A stretch of DNA of 64,000 nt from Neisseria lisongii (GCF_028463985.1 NZ_CP116766.1:1798001-1862000); one strand, 5' to 3'. Shown: positions 33,828 to 46,234, numbered from the stretch's first letter. Numbers and translations are program-made. Notes: generated by a model from the sequence alone, not told the origin.

Positions 33828-34841
33828 TTATTTTCCCGCCGTCGGTGCTGCAATCACACCCTGTCGGACCAGCAGATTCTGCGCCTGTTCCATCGTCTGC
33901 ATACCGTGTGCCTGACCCGTCTGCATGGCGCTGTAAAGTTGGGCGGTTTTATGTTCCCGAATCAGATGGCGTACGGCAGGCGTGGCAGTAAGGATTTCGT
34001 GGGCGGCAATGCGGCGGCCTTGGCGGGTGGGAAGCAGGGTTTGCGCCACCACCGCCTGCAGCGATTCGGCCAGCATGGTGCGTACGGCTTCCTTTTCACC
34101 GGCGGGAAACACATCGATAATGCGGTCCACCGCTTTGGCGGCGCTTCCGGTGTGTAGCGTCGAGAAGACCAAATGGCCGGTTTCGGCAGCAGTCAGCGCC
34201 AGCCGGATGGTTTCGGCATCACGCATTTCGCCGATTAAAATCACATCGGGGTCTTCCCGCAGCGCCGAACGCAGGGCGTGGTGGAAACTTTGGGTGTGGC
34301 GGTGCAGCTCCCGCTGGTTGATTAACGACTGTTTGCTGCGGTGGACAAACTCAATGGGGTCTTCAATGGTCAGAATATGCGCCGGACGGTGGGTGTTGAT
34401 ATGGTCGATCAGCGCCGCCAGTGTGGTAGATTTGCCCGAACCGGTCGGGCCGGTCAGCAACACCAAACCATCGGGATAATCAGCGGCGTGCCGCAGAGCG
34501 GCAGGGGCATTGATTTCGTCCAATGAGGGAATTTTATCGGGAATATGGCGGAACACGGCGGCAGGTCCGCGGGCGGCAGTAAACGCATTAACTCGGAAAC
34601 GCCCGCAGTCGGGCAGCTCAAGCGCAAAATCGGTTTCCAAATGCAGTCGGTAATCCCGCTGCTGCACCTCATCCATCACCGAATCCAGCAGGCGTGCCAC
34701 CGTTTCCGCCGACAGTTCCGGATAATTCAAGCGGCAGAGCTTGCCCTGAATGCGCACCATCGGCGGCATGGCAGCGCTCAAATGCAGATCGGATGCCTGT
34801 TTTTCAACGCACAAAGCCAGCAGTTCGCTCATCTCAACCAT
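33828..34841 (-). CDS. PilT-family type IV pilus ATPase (probably a PilT paralogue)
   Basis: A 337-residue hexameric ATPase of the pilus retraction type: ASDLHLS near the N-terminus, Walker A GPTGSGKST, Asp box ILTIEDPIEFVH, Walker B VILIGEMRD, His box GHLVFSTLHT, and AVRHLIREHK near the C-terminus (the AIRNLIRE retraction motif with changes). Similarity to neisserial PilT is clear but incomplete along the whole protein, so a second paralogue (PilT2-like) fits better than the main PilT. The divergent position beside yggS-proC is the pilT position in many Gram-negatives, which keeps PilT itself possible. AAGGAGAAATAT precedes the start. Confidence 0.88.
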   Translation of the reverse strand: MVEMSELLALCVEKQASDLHLSAAMPPMVRIQGKLCRLNYPELSAETVARLLDSVMDEVQQRDYRLHLETDFALELPDCGRFRVNAFTAARGPAAVFRHIPDKIPSLDEINAPAALRHAADYPDGLVLLTGPTGSGKSTTLAALIDHINTHRPAHILTIEDPIEFVHRSKQSLINQRELHRHTQSFHHALRSALREDPDVILIGEMRDAETIRLALTAAETGHLVFSTLHTGSAAKAVDRIIDVFPAGEKEAVRTMLAESLQAVVAQTLLPTRQGRRIAAHEILTATPAVRHLIREHKTAQLYSAMQTGQAHGMQTMEQAQNLLVRQGVIAAPTAGK

Positions 34842-34903
34842 ATATTTCTCCTTTTTTGTTTTTCGTTTTCGGTTTTGCTATATTATTAAAGAATGTGAAA
34901 AAT

Positions 34904-34993
34904 ATAAAGGAACGGGCTATGTCTTTGGCAGACAGTTACCGACACGTTGCAGCGGAAGTGGCGCAGGCGGTATATTTACAGGGATATTTGTGC
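34904..34993 (+). pseudogene. Duplicated 5' fragment of yggS
   Basis: Positions 34904-34970 repeat 36885-36951 with one base changed (A for G at 34951), covering the ribosome site (AAAGGAACGGGCT), start codon and first 17 codons of yggS. After 34970 the sequence diverges and the frame ends at a TAG (34993). This marks the left edge of a 1.9-kb insertion. Confidence 0.85.
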
Positions 34994-35079
34994 TAGGCGC
35001 AGAACGTACGTTAGTTCCACGAAGTGAAGTAGAAAACTCACAAAAATTGACCGCTCTGCTGTGAGCGGTCGTTATTGTA

Positions 35080-35526
35080 TTATTGTGCTAATGCTCTTTT
35101 TAGTTCACTAACAGCCTTTTTCCCCTGTTCTTCGGAAACTTGTTCTAAATTTGCACCACCAATAAAAACGCCCAATTTAATATATTGACGAATGAAGTAG
35201 TTTTTACCTGATTCTGTATTGATATTCAGATCATTATTACTAAATTCGGACTCGGTAGAAATTTTATGCGGCCCTGCTTTTACTTGTTTATAAAAATAAA
35301 CTTTAGGTGCAGACTCACCGATAAAATGATCATCAATATACAAGTTTTTCTTCAATGCCGAGCCAAAAATAGAATCACGATAAATATAAATCCCGGACAT
35401 TTTGTTCTTAGGCTGTTCAAATTTTTTTGCGGCCGCATCATTTTCCAAGCTATCCATTGTTGTGCTGACACAACCAGTTAAAAACAATGGAACAGCCATA
35501 AACAATACTGCAAATAATTTTTTCAT
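35080..35526 (-). CDS. DUF2846-type lipoprotein
   Basis: A 148-residue lipoprotein (lipobox LTGC, Cys19) with GIYIYRDSIFGSALKKNLYIDDHFIGESAPKVYF, the pattern of DUF2846 proteins, and a helical C-terminus. Function unknown. Clearly A+T-rich relative to the surrounding genes, and it lies inside the segment bounded by the yggS duplication. Confidence 0.82.
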   Translation of the reverse strand: MKKLFAVLFMAVPLFLTGCVSTTMDSLENDAAAKKFEQPKNKMSGIYIYRDSIFGSALKKNLYIDDHFIGESAPKVYFYKQVKAGPHKISTESEFSNNDLNINTESGKNYFIRQYIKLGVFIGGANLEQVSEEQGKKAVSELKRALAQ

Positions 35527-35544
35527 CTTTCAATCCTTAAAATA

Positions 35545-35594
35545 AGGATTATTGGACATTTGGGAGAAAATCATTCCAAATGTCCAATAATCCT
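35545..35594 (-). terminator. 19-bp hairpin between porin and lipoprotein genes
   Basis: 35545-35563 and 35576-35594 are perfect reverse complements (AGGATTATTGG.. / ..CCAATAATCCT) around a 12-base loop. Read on the minus strand the stem is followed by TATTTT, so it probably terminates the porin transcript. Confidence 0.65.
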
Positions 35595-35629
35595 AAAATA
35601 ATGACCTGTACAAAATAGTCTTCTATTAA

Positions 35630-36148
35630 TTAGAAGTTATAACGTAAACCTACTTTCCCGCCAAATTGTCCCAAATCTGAAGCCAGTCGGTTATATTCCA
35701 GCCCTAAGTTTAAACCTAGGGTATCCGTTAATTTCATTTGAGTACCGCCTAATATGCCAACACTACCGCTTGAAGAACGACCTTGAAGATCGGGGTCGCT
35801 AAGTTTGGCTTTAGTGTAACCTAAACGCAAACCGACATAAGGTGTAAAGCTGGAATGATTATGGAAATCATAAAAACCAGTAACGCCGAAAGATTGAGTT
35901 TTAATGCTCAAATCATCATTAAATTTGGCGTTACCAAAATGAGTATAATCTGCTGCTACACGAAAACGGTTAAAATCATATCCAACACTAATTTTTTGAT
36001 CAAATACGGTTTTATTTGGAAAGTCTCCTGCTACTGTGGTATCAACGCGTAAATTTGATGCTCCTAAATCTCCCTGTACATAAAAGCCTTCAGCACTTGC
36101 AGTGAACGGTAATGCCGCTAATACGGCAACAACAAATAATTTTTTCAT
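35630..36148 (-). CDS. Opacity/NspA-type outer-membrane porin-like protein
   Basis: A 172-residue protein with signal peptide (ends PFTASA-EGFYVQGDLG), barrel strands (ISVGYDFNRFRVAADYTHFG, TGFYDFHNHSSFTPYVGLRLGYTKAK) and C-terminal GKVGLRYNF. Length and strand pattern match NspA and the Opa-like OmpA beta-barrel family. It is divergent from the XRE regulator gene with operator-like palindromes between them. A+T-rich and inside the inserted segment, so it is probably acquired. Confidence 0.88.
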   Translation of the reverse strand: MKKLFVVAVLAALPFTASAEGFYVQGDLGASNLRVDTTVAGDFPNKTVFDQKISVGYDFNRFRVAADYTHFGNAKFNDDLSIKTQSFGVTGFYDFHNHSSFTPYVGLRLGYTKAKLSDPDLQGRSSSGSVGILGGTQMKLTDTLGLNLGLEYNRLASDLGQFGGKVGLRYNF

Positions 36149-36195
36149 AATAATGCCCCTTTATAAAACCGGTTAAATGTGTACAATACTCAGAT

Positions 36196-36211
36196 ACCTA
36201 GGTTACTAGGT
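36196..36211. promoter_or_regulatory. Palindrome ACCTAG-GTTA-CTAGGT, candidate operator
   Basis: A perfect 6-bp dyad in the divergent region between the porin and the XRE gene, 48 bp upstream of the porin start. Dyads of this size are typical XRE binding sites. Candidate for autoregulation and porin control. Confidence 0.4.
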
Positions 36212-36256
36212 GCAGAAATTGTAAATTTGCCTAAGTCAATCTACCAGTATCAATCA

Positions 36257-36273
36257 CGGCGTATGACACGCCG
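36257..36273. promoter_or_regulatory. Palindrome CGGCGT-ATGAC-ACGCCG, candidate operator
   Basis: A second perfect 6-bp dyad, 38 bp upstream of the XRE gene start. It could also be an RNA hairpin in the leader. Confidence 0.35.
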
Positions 36274-36310
36274 ATTTCATCACTAAAATTGCTCGAATTG
36301 TGAGGATAAA

Positions 36311-36694
36311 ATGGGATTAAAAGAAAAAATCAGAATGTTTCGAGAGTTGCATCATCTGTCACAAGAAGAAATGGCAAACCGGATGAATATGTCATTAAGC
36401 GGTTATGCTAAATTGGAGCGTGGCGAAACCAAATTGCATTATGACAAATTAGTACAAATTGCCCAGATTTTCAATATTGATGTGGTGGATTTAATTGATT
36501 CAGATAAAGGTGTTGTGTTCTTTATGAATGAAAATGGGGATAATACATCTGCAAACTATTACAGCAGCAATGAATCAATGATTGTTGAAGTGGAAAAATT
36601 AAAACTCATTCTCTCCCACAAAGACGAGCTTTTGGAACAAAAACAGAAAGAAATTGAATCATTACAAAAAATTATTCGGCTTTTAGAAAAGTAA
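36311..36694 (+). CDS. XRE-family transcriptional regulator
   Basis: A 127-residue protein with an N-terminal HTH_3 domain (IRMFRELHHLSQEEMANRMNMSLSGYAKLERGE, residues 7-40) and a C-terminal coiled coil (VEVEKLKLILSHKDELLEQKQKEIESLQ) likely for dimerisation. It is divergent from the porin gene and probably controls it. TGTGAGGATAAA precedes the start. Part of the A+T-rich inserted segment. Confidence 0.9.
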   Translation: MGLKEKIRMFRELHHLSQEEMANRMNMSLSGYAKLERGETKLHYDKLVQIAQIFNIDVVDLIDSDKGVVFFMNENGDNTSANYYSSNESMIVEVEKLKLILSHKDELLEQKQKEIESLQKIIRLLEK

Positions 36695-36884
36695 GAGTTA
36701 AAAAAACGAAAAAATTACCTGTATCTTTCTAAAAGAGCAGGTAAAAATTTTAGCCTTAGCGTTAAGTTAAAGAATAAAAACGAGCCGATTGCGGAAAATA
36801 CTGATTTGATAACCAAACCAAATCAGAAAGAAACAGGGCGGTATTGCCCGGCAGATTACTTATTTTATTGATGATACGGACAAG

Positions 36885-36951
36885 ATAAAGGAACGGGCTA
36901 TGTCTTTGGCAGACAGTTACCGACACGTTGCGGCGGAAGTGGCGCAGGCGG
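36885..36951 (+). repeat. 67-bp direct repeat, right copy (intact yggS start)
   Basis: Matches 34904-34970 except at one base. The two copies bracket 36884-34971, the 1.9-kb block with the lipoprotein, porin and regulator. Confidence 0.9.
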
Positions 36952-37592
36952 CGGGTGAGGCGGGCGGGGTGAAGCTGATTGCGGTCAGCAAAACCTTTCC
37001 CGCCGAGGACATTCGGGCGGTGTATGCCGCTGGTTGTCGGGATTTCGGCGAAAACTATATTCAGGAATGGTACGACAAAACCGAAACGCTGGTGGATTTG
37101 CCCGATATTGTGTGGCATGTGATTGGCGATATTCAGTCCAACAAAACCAAATTCGTTGCCGAACGGGCGCATTGGGTGCATACCGTAGGCCGTCTGAAAA
37201 CCGCACAGCGGCTGAGTGCGCAGCGGCCGCCGCAGATGCCGCCGCTGCAGGTGTGTATCGAGGTGAACATTGCCGATGAAGCCGCCAAACACGGCGTAAA
37301 ACCCGAAGCGGCGCTTGCCTTGGCATTGGAAGTGGCGAAATTGCCCAATCTTGAGGTGCGGGGGCTGATGTGCGTGGCGAAAGCCGACAGCAGCGATGAT
37401 GAATTGCGTACGCAGTTCGGCATGATGCGGCAGTTGCTGGCGGATGTGCAGGCGGCGGGCATTGCCGCCGATGTGTTGTCGATGGGCATGTCGGGCGATA
37501 TGCGGATTGCGGTCGAATGCGGCGCAACCCATGTGCGTATCGGCAGCGCCATTTTTGGCAAACGGGATTACGGTGCAGGCAAGGCCGTCTGA
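36900..37592 (+). CDS. yggS: PLP-binding protein YggS (PLPBP family)
   Basis: A 230-residue single-domain PLP-binding protein of amino-acid and vitamin B6 balance. Seen: the PLP lysine region LIAVSKTFP, CRDFGENYIQEW, WHVIGDIQSNK, LKVCIEVN-like LQVCIEVNIADE, GLMCVAK and LSMGMSGDMRIAVECGATHVRIGSAIFG. The C-terminal residues GKAV and stop are written by an AG-DUS (AAGGCCGTCTGA). It lies upstream of proC, the usual arrangement. Confidence 0.96.
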   Translation: MSLADSYRHVAAEVAQAAGEAGGVKLIAVSKTFPAEDIRAVYAAGCRDFGENYIQEWYDKTETLVDLPDIVWHVIGDIQSNKTKFVAERAHWVHTVGRLKTAQRLSAQRPPQMPPLQVCIEVNIADEAAKHGVKPEAALALALEVAKLPNLEVRGLMCVAKADSSDDELRTQFGMMRQLLADVQAAGIAADVLSMGMSGDMRIAVECGATHVRIGSAIFGKRDYGAGKAV

Positions 37593-37703
37593 AAACAGCG
37601 TTTTGCTTAATCATTGGCAAAACCCGCAGTTAGCTTCGCAGAAACGCTGTTTTCAGACGGCCTGCGATTCACTCCGACAACCATCAATAGAGGAACAATC
37701 CAC

Positions 37704-38501
37704 ATGAACGTATATTTTTTGGGCGGCGGCAATATGGCGGCGGCGATTGCCGGCGGTTTGGTCAAGCAGGGCGGCTATGCCGTGCATATCGCCAATCGGG
37801 GCGAAGAAAAACGGCAGCGGCTGGCGGCAGAATTGGGCGTGGCAGTGTCGGAAAAACTTCCACCTTTGGGTGAACAAGATGTGCTGGTGTTGGCGGTCAA
37901 ACCGCAGGACATGGCGGCGGCGTGCTGGGATGTGCAGCATGGCGGCGCATTGGTGCTGTCGGTGGCGGCGGGACTGAGTACCGACACCTTGAGCCATTAT
38001 TTGGGTGGCACGAAACGCATTGTGCGGGTGATGCCGAACACGCCGAGCAAAGTCGGTTTGGGCGTGTCGGGGCTGTATGCCGCCGAAACTGTCGGCGAGG
38101 GCGACCGCCAAACGGCCGATACGATTATGAAAGCTGTCGGTGAAACCGTATGGCTGGCAGACGAGGCGCAAATCCACAATATTACCGGCATCAGCGGCAG
38201 CGGTCCGGCGTATGTGTTCTACCTGCTCAACGCTTTGCAGCAGGCCGCCCAAGCGCAGGGTTTCGACCAAGCCGCCGCCCGCTCGCTGAGTCTGGCAACG
38301 TTTCAAGGCGCAGTGGCACTGGCGGCGCAAAGCGGCGAAGATTTTGCCCTGTTGCAGCAAAACGTAACGTCCAAAGGCGGCACGACCCACGAAGCGATTC
38401 AAACCTTTGAAGCCCGCAACGTCGCCGCCGCCATCGGCGAAGGTGTCGCCGCCTGCGTGGCACGTTCGCAGGAAATGAGCAAACAGTTTGAGGCCGTCTG
38501 A
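37704..38501 (+). CDS. proC: Pyrroline-5-carboxylate reductase
   Basis: A 265-residue enzyme making proline from pyrroline-5-carboxylate with NAD(P)H. Seen: Rossmann motif FLGGGNMAAAIAGGL, VLAVKPQDM, RVMPNTPSKVGLGVSG and the C-terminal signature ITGISGSGPAYVFYLLNAL with VTSKGGTT. I chose ATG 37704, with GAGGAAC upstream, over an in-frame extension encoded by DUS sequence. The last residues EAV and the stop again come from an AG-DUS, and yggT starts 2 bp later. Confidence 0.96.
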   Translation: MNVYFLGGGNMAAAIAGGLVKQGGYAVHIANRGEEKRQRLAAELGVAVSEKLPPLGEQDVLVLAVKPQDMAAACWDVQHGGALVLSVAAGLSTDTLSHYLGGTKRIVRVMPNTPSKVGLGVSGLYAAETVGEGDRQTADTIMKAVGETVWLADEAQIHNITGISGSGPAYVFYLLNALQQAAQAQGFDQAAARSLSLATFQGAVALAAQSGEDFALLQQNVTSKGGTTHEAIQTFEARNVAAAIGEGVAACVARSQEMSKQFEAV

Positions 38502-38503
38502 AA

Positions 38504-39061
38504 ATGCAGCCATTCTTCTATTTATTGGCGGACGTGTTCGCCATTTTGTGTCTGGGACGCTGTCTGCTGCACAAAATCCGTGCCGGACAATATCCGTTGG
38601 CGCAATTTTGCAAACGGTTTACCGAACGGCCGCTGCGCCTGTTGCGCCGCCACGAACCCGCCGCCGGCCGTTGGGACGTTGCCTGTGTCGCCGCCGCATT
38701 TCTGTCCTATTATTTCATCTTCATCGCCAATGTCCTGATCGGCTGCTATCAAGGCTGGGCTTGGAACAGCATTTGGTTGGGTGCAGGCCTCGTTTTCTCC
38801 CTGTTGAACATCATCAAAGCCGCCATTTACGTTTTACTGATCGGTTTGGTGATCCGCATGGTGGCGAGTATCCGCAATCCATACGATCCACTGGTCGCCG
38901 CCCTGCATAAAATCTATCAGCCGCTGCTCAAACCCTTCGCCTTTATGCGGGTCGGCCGCTACGACTTTTCCGCCACACCGCTGGTGTTGGCCCTATGGCT
39001 GCTGCTCAACAGCGTTTTGCCGCAACTGTTCGGCCGTTTGGGGCTGTGGCTGCTGCAATAA
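38504..39061 (+). CDS. yggT: YggT-family membrane protein
   Basis: A 185-residue inner-membrane protein with two YGGT modules, each holding a helix pair and the IRNPYDPLVAALHKIYQPLLKPF type motif. Associated with osmotic balance or division-site membrane organisation in other bacteria; exact role not established. It starts 2 bp after the proC stop, inside the DUS, so expression is coupled to proC. The yggS-proC-yggT order is widespread in Proteobacteria. Confidence 0.92.
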   Translation: MQPFFYLLADVFAILCLGRCLLHKIRAGQYPLAQFCKRFTERPLRLLRRHEPAAGRWDVACVAAAFLSYYFIFIANVLIGCYQGWAWNSIWLGAGLVFSLLNIIKAAIYVLLIGLVIRMVASIRNPYDPLVAALHKIYQPLLKPFAFMRVGRYDFSATPLVLALWLLLNSVLPQLFGRLGLWLLQ

Positions 39062-39258
39062 CCCGCCGTCGTCTTTCTTGACCGGTGTCAGCCGCAAATG
39101 AAAAAAATTGAAAATCAGCAGATAAACCTTAGAGCCGCAAAAAAATCATGTTATTATGCGCCATTTCGTAACCCCGCCCGAGCGAAAAACCGCCGCAGGT
39201 TACGGAAAACCAAGCAACTTTGTATATTTCAATATAAAACAGAATGAAAGAAATCATC

Positions 39259-39675
39259 ATGGCAAAGCTGACAGAACAAGACATTTTGAACTGGAACGGC
39301 CCGGAAGACGACTACATGAACAGCGATCAATTAGCCTTCTTCCGAGAACTGCTGGTCAAAATGCAGGAGGAATTGATTGAGAACGCCAACGTGACCACCG
39401 GACACCTGCAGGAACACGAATCCGCCCCCGATCCCGCCGATCGTGCCACACAGGAAGAAGAATACGCCTTAGAACTGCGCACCCGCGATCGCGAACGCAA
39501 ACTGCTCAGCAAAGTACAAGCGACCATCCGCCGCATTGACGAAGGCGACTACGGCTTCTGCGCCGACACCGGCGAACCCATCGGCCTCAAACGCCTGCTC
39601 GCCCGCCCGACCGCCACCCTGTCGGTAGAAGCCCAAGAGCGTCGGGAGCAAATGAAAAAACAGTTTGCCGACTGA
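39259..39675 (+). CDS. dksA: RNA-polymerase-binding regulator DksA
   Basis: A 138-residue DksA with the coiled-coil tip DPADRA (in ESAPDPADRATQEEE) that acts in the polymerase secondary channel with ppGpp. In the C-terminal domain three of the usual four zinc cysteines are replaced: it reads YGFCADTGEPIGLKRLLARPTATLSVEA instead of CxxC...CxxC. This is a zinc-independent type, as in other neisseriae. I chose ATG 39259 (MAKLTEQD); an ATG at 39244 adds MKEII. Confidence 0.94.
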   Translation: MAKLTEQDILNWNGPEDDYMNSDQLAFFRELLVKMQEELIENANVTTGHLQEHESAPDPADRATQEEEYALELRTRDRERKLLSKVQATIRRIDEGDYGFCADTGEPIGLKRLLARPTATLSVEAQERREQMKKQFAD

Positions 39676-39708
39676 TTGCGGATTCACTGTTCAAATAAAA
39701 ATATACCA

Positions 39709-39742
39709 AGGCCGTCTGAAAAACCCGATTTTCAGACGGCCT
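39709..39742 (+). terminator. Inverted-DUS terminator after dksA
   Basis: AGGCCGTCTGAAAA pairs with TTTTCAGACGGCCT around a short loop, 33 bp after the stop. Confidence 0.85.
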
Positions 39743-39994
39743 AAGTTTTACTGTTTGATTTAGAGCAGAGGGGAATTTCGTTTTTCAGAAAAAACTTCAA
39801 AAATCTTCAAACAAAATTTCCTTTAGGAATAGTGATTTGCTAATTTTGTCTGCGAAAAGTCGAATTTCAGTGTTGACTGGTTTGGGGATGAGGGGTATAG
39901 TTCGGTTCTTCGCTGCTTCGGCGGTGAAGAAAAAGACGAACAGAAGATTATAGCAGTTGGCTGGATTGATTGAAAGAGATTTCGATGAAAAAAG

Positions 39995-40023
39995 TTGACA
40001 GCGAAGAAAAATAGTCTGATAAT
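39995..40023 (+). promoter_or_regulatory. rRNA operon promoter
   Basis: TTGACA (39995-40000), 17-bp spacer, GATAAT (40018-40023): nearly perfect sigma-70 promoter 145 bp upstream of 16S, with A/T-rich sequence upstream that could act as an UP element. The rest of 39743-39990 shows no gene. Confidence 0.85.
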
Positions 40024-40030
40024 TCGTTTT

Positions 40031-40042
40031 CGCTCTTTAACA
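40031..40042 (+). promoter_or_regulatory. rRNA antitermination boxA (leader)
   Basis: CGCTCTTTAACA matches the boxA consensus TGCTCTTTAACA in 11 of 12 bases, just after the promoter. A second, GATCTTTAACA, lies before 23S at 42075-42085. Confidence 0.8.
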
Positions 40043-40048
40043 GACAGA

Positions 40049-40078
40049 TTACCGATAAGTGTGAGTGCATAAAGCCTC
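40049..40078 (+). other. 16S precursor processing stem, 5' arm
   Basis: 40049-40068 is perfectly complementary to 41731-41750, and TAAAGCCTC (40070-40078) to GAGGCTTTA (41721-41729), with one A-A mismatch between. This is the RNase III stem enclosing 16S. Confidence 0.85.
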
Positions 40079-40168
40079 ACACTGTTGAAAAGACAGACAA
40101 GACAAATGTTTTAACATTGACTTGTCAGTTTCTTTGAAGCAGACCAGAAGTTAAAAAAGTTAGAGATT

Positions 40169-41712
<1,544 letters not shown>

Positions 41713-41803
41713 GAGAAGAAGAGGCTTTAAGCACTCACACTTATCGGTAAACTGTAGATAGAGATGCGGATAACACTTGAGTGAAGGCTTAAGAGTTAAA
41801 TCT

Positions 41804-41880
<77 letters not shown>

Positions 41881-41885
41881 AGAAT

Positions 41886-41961
41886 GGGGGCATAGCTCAG
41901 TTGGTAGAGCACCTGCTTTGCAAGCAGGGGGTCATCGGTTCGATCCCGTTTGCCTCCACCA
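41886..41961 (+). tRNA. alaT: tRNA-Ala (TGC)
   Basis: 76 nt with acceptor GGGGGCA/TGCCTCC, anticodon TGC in CTTTGCAAG, T-loop GGTTCGATCCC and encoded CCA. Five bases after tRNA-Ile. The remaining spacer up to 42320 holds boxA and no other gene. Confidence 0.97.
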
Positions 41962-42335
41962 ACTTCACAAATCAAAGCAAGTTGGGAAACAGAATCCTAT
42001 TGACAAAAGATAGGAAGCTGATAGAATGCCCAGCTCATTTTGATTTGCGGAGTAATAGCAATATCAAACGCATCGATCTTTAACAAATTGGAAAGCCGAA
42101 ATCAACAAACAAAGACAATGTCGGTTTACTTTAACGTTTAATGTTTGCAAACACTAAACGTTACCAAGAAGTAAACCACAGTATTTGGGTGATGATTGTA
42201 TCGAGTTGCTCCTGAAACACAAAAGGCAGGAGCAACACACAACAAAGCAGTAAGCTTTATCAAAGTAAAAACCTTAAGCCGAGTTTCCTAGTCAACGGGA
42301 GCAAAGCGAAGTCAAAGAGGTTCTTGAAATGATAG

Positions 42336-45220
<2,885 letters not shown>

Positions 45221-45340
45221 ATCATTTGAAGAACTTCAAAGATAAAAGCTTACTGATGATTCAATCATCACCAACAGTTGATTAAACAATAAATAACTGC
45301 AGGAAACTGCATAACGGCTTAACAATTTGTACAGTTTAAG

Positions 45341-45453
45341 TTTGGCGGCCATAGCGAGTTGGTCCCACGCCTTCCCATCCCGAACAGGACCGTGAAACGA
45401 CTCAGCGCCGATGATAGTATGGTTCTTCCATGTGAAAGTAGGTCACCGCCAAA
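45341..45453 (+). rRNA. rrf: 5S ribosomal RNA
   Basis: TTTGGCGGCCATAGCGAGTT to GGTCACCGCCAAA, about 113 nt; the ends pair (GGCGG/CCGCC). CCCATCCCGAACAGG is the conserved loop. Ends approximate. Confidence 0.95.
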
Positions 45454-45463
45454 CACCCATTCC

Positions 45464-45490
45464 AAGCCCCTGAGGATTCCTCGGGGGCTT
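45464..45490 (+). terminator. rRNA operon terminator
   Basis: AAGCCCCTGAGG pairs with CCTCGGGGGCTT around ATT, followed by ACTTCATTTG. Strong stem 10 bp after 5S. Confidence 0.85.
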
Positions 45491-45548
45491 ACTTCATTTG
45501 ATAAACACTCAAAACGATACAGCAAATCCCCAAAACCCATCACCAAAA

Positions 45549-45648
45549 CTTGAACCGCTGCAAAAAAATCCGTATCATCAAATCAAAACAACCCACCACA
45601 CTTGAACCGCTGCAAAAAAATCCGTATCATCAAATCAAAACAACCCAC
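45549..45648. repeat. Tandem 48-bp repeat between rRNA operon and comEA
   Basis: Positions 45549-45596 (CTTGAACCGCTGCAAAAAAA...) are repeated exactly at 45601-45648, with a 52-bp period. The second copy runs into the comEA ribosome site. Slippage or recombination between rrn copies could vary its number. Confidence 0.85.
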
Positions 45649-45664
45649 ACAAAGGAGAAAAACC

Positions 45665-45952
45665 ATGAAAAAACTGCTTACCGCAGCCGCACTGATGCTT
45701 GCCACCGCATTTGCCGCCGCAGCCGTCAACATCAACACCGCTTCCGAAACCGAACTGACTGCCTTACCCGGCATCGGCCCGGCCAAAGCAAAAGCCATTG
45801 TAGAGTACCGCAAACTCAACGGTGCGTTCAAATCCCCCGAAGAGCTGAAAAACGTCAAAGGCATCGGGGAGGGCATCTTCTCGAAGCTGAAAGGGGAGGC
45901 CGTTACTTCCACCCCGCCTGCTAAAAAGGCCGGCCCTGCTTTGAAAAAGTAG
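45665..45952 (+). CDS. comEA: Competence protein ComEA (neisserial ComE)
   Basis: A 95-residue protein: signal peptide (MKKLLTAAALMLATAFAAAA), then a helix-hairpin-helix DNA-binding domain NINTASETELTALPGIGPAKAKAIVEYRKLNGAFKSPEELKNVKGIG, and a short basic tail. It binds incoming DNA in the periplasm during transformation. In N. gonorrhoeae and N. meningitidis, identical comE copies lie after each rRNA operon; the position here matches. Start chosen at the signal peptide, with AAAGGAGAA upstream. Confidence 0.96.
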   Translation: MKKLLTAAALMLATAFAAAAVNINTASETELTALPGIGPAKAKAIVEYRKLNGAFKSPEELKNVKGIGEGIFSKLKGEAVTSTPPAKKAGPALKK

Positions 45953-46109
45953 GAAGGGTGGCGGGGTAAACGCCGCTACATAAAACCGTAATGTAAAGCC
46001 GTTCGGACTATACAGCCCGGGCGGCTTTGCGTTGCCACAAAGGGGGCCGTCTGGAAAACGATACATAGTTAAAACACCGAATTTTCTGTACAAATCGGCA
46101 AACTAATGA

Positions 46110-46234
46110 CGGTCGGAATATATGGTGGGCAACAAGCTAAGTTGGTTCATCTGCACTTTGCTCCCCGTCCCGCTGGCGGGAAGGGGCTAGGGGAAGGGTG
46201 GCTCGTTGTCGTGTCATATTTTTGGTTGATTTAC
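46110..46234. repeat. Palindromic target-type repeat, intact copy
   Basis: TCCCCGTCCCGCTGGCGGGA plus AGGGGCTAGGGGAAGGGTGG and CTCGTTG, flanked by AAGCTAAGTTGGTTCA and TATTTTTGGTTGATTTACTA. It is the reverse of 48931-49072 (CTAGCCC variant). No gene lies in 45953-46759. Confidence 0.75.
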
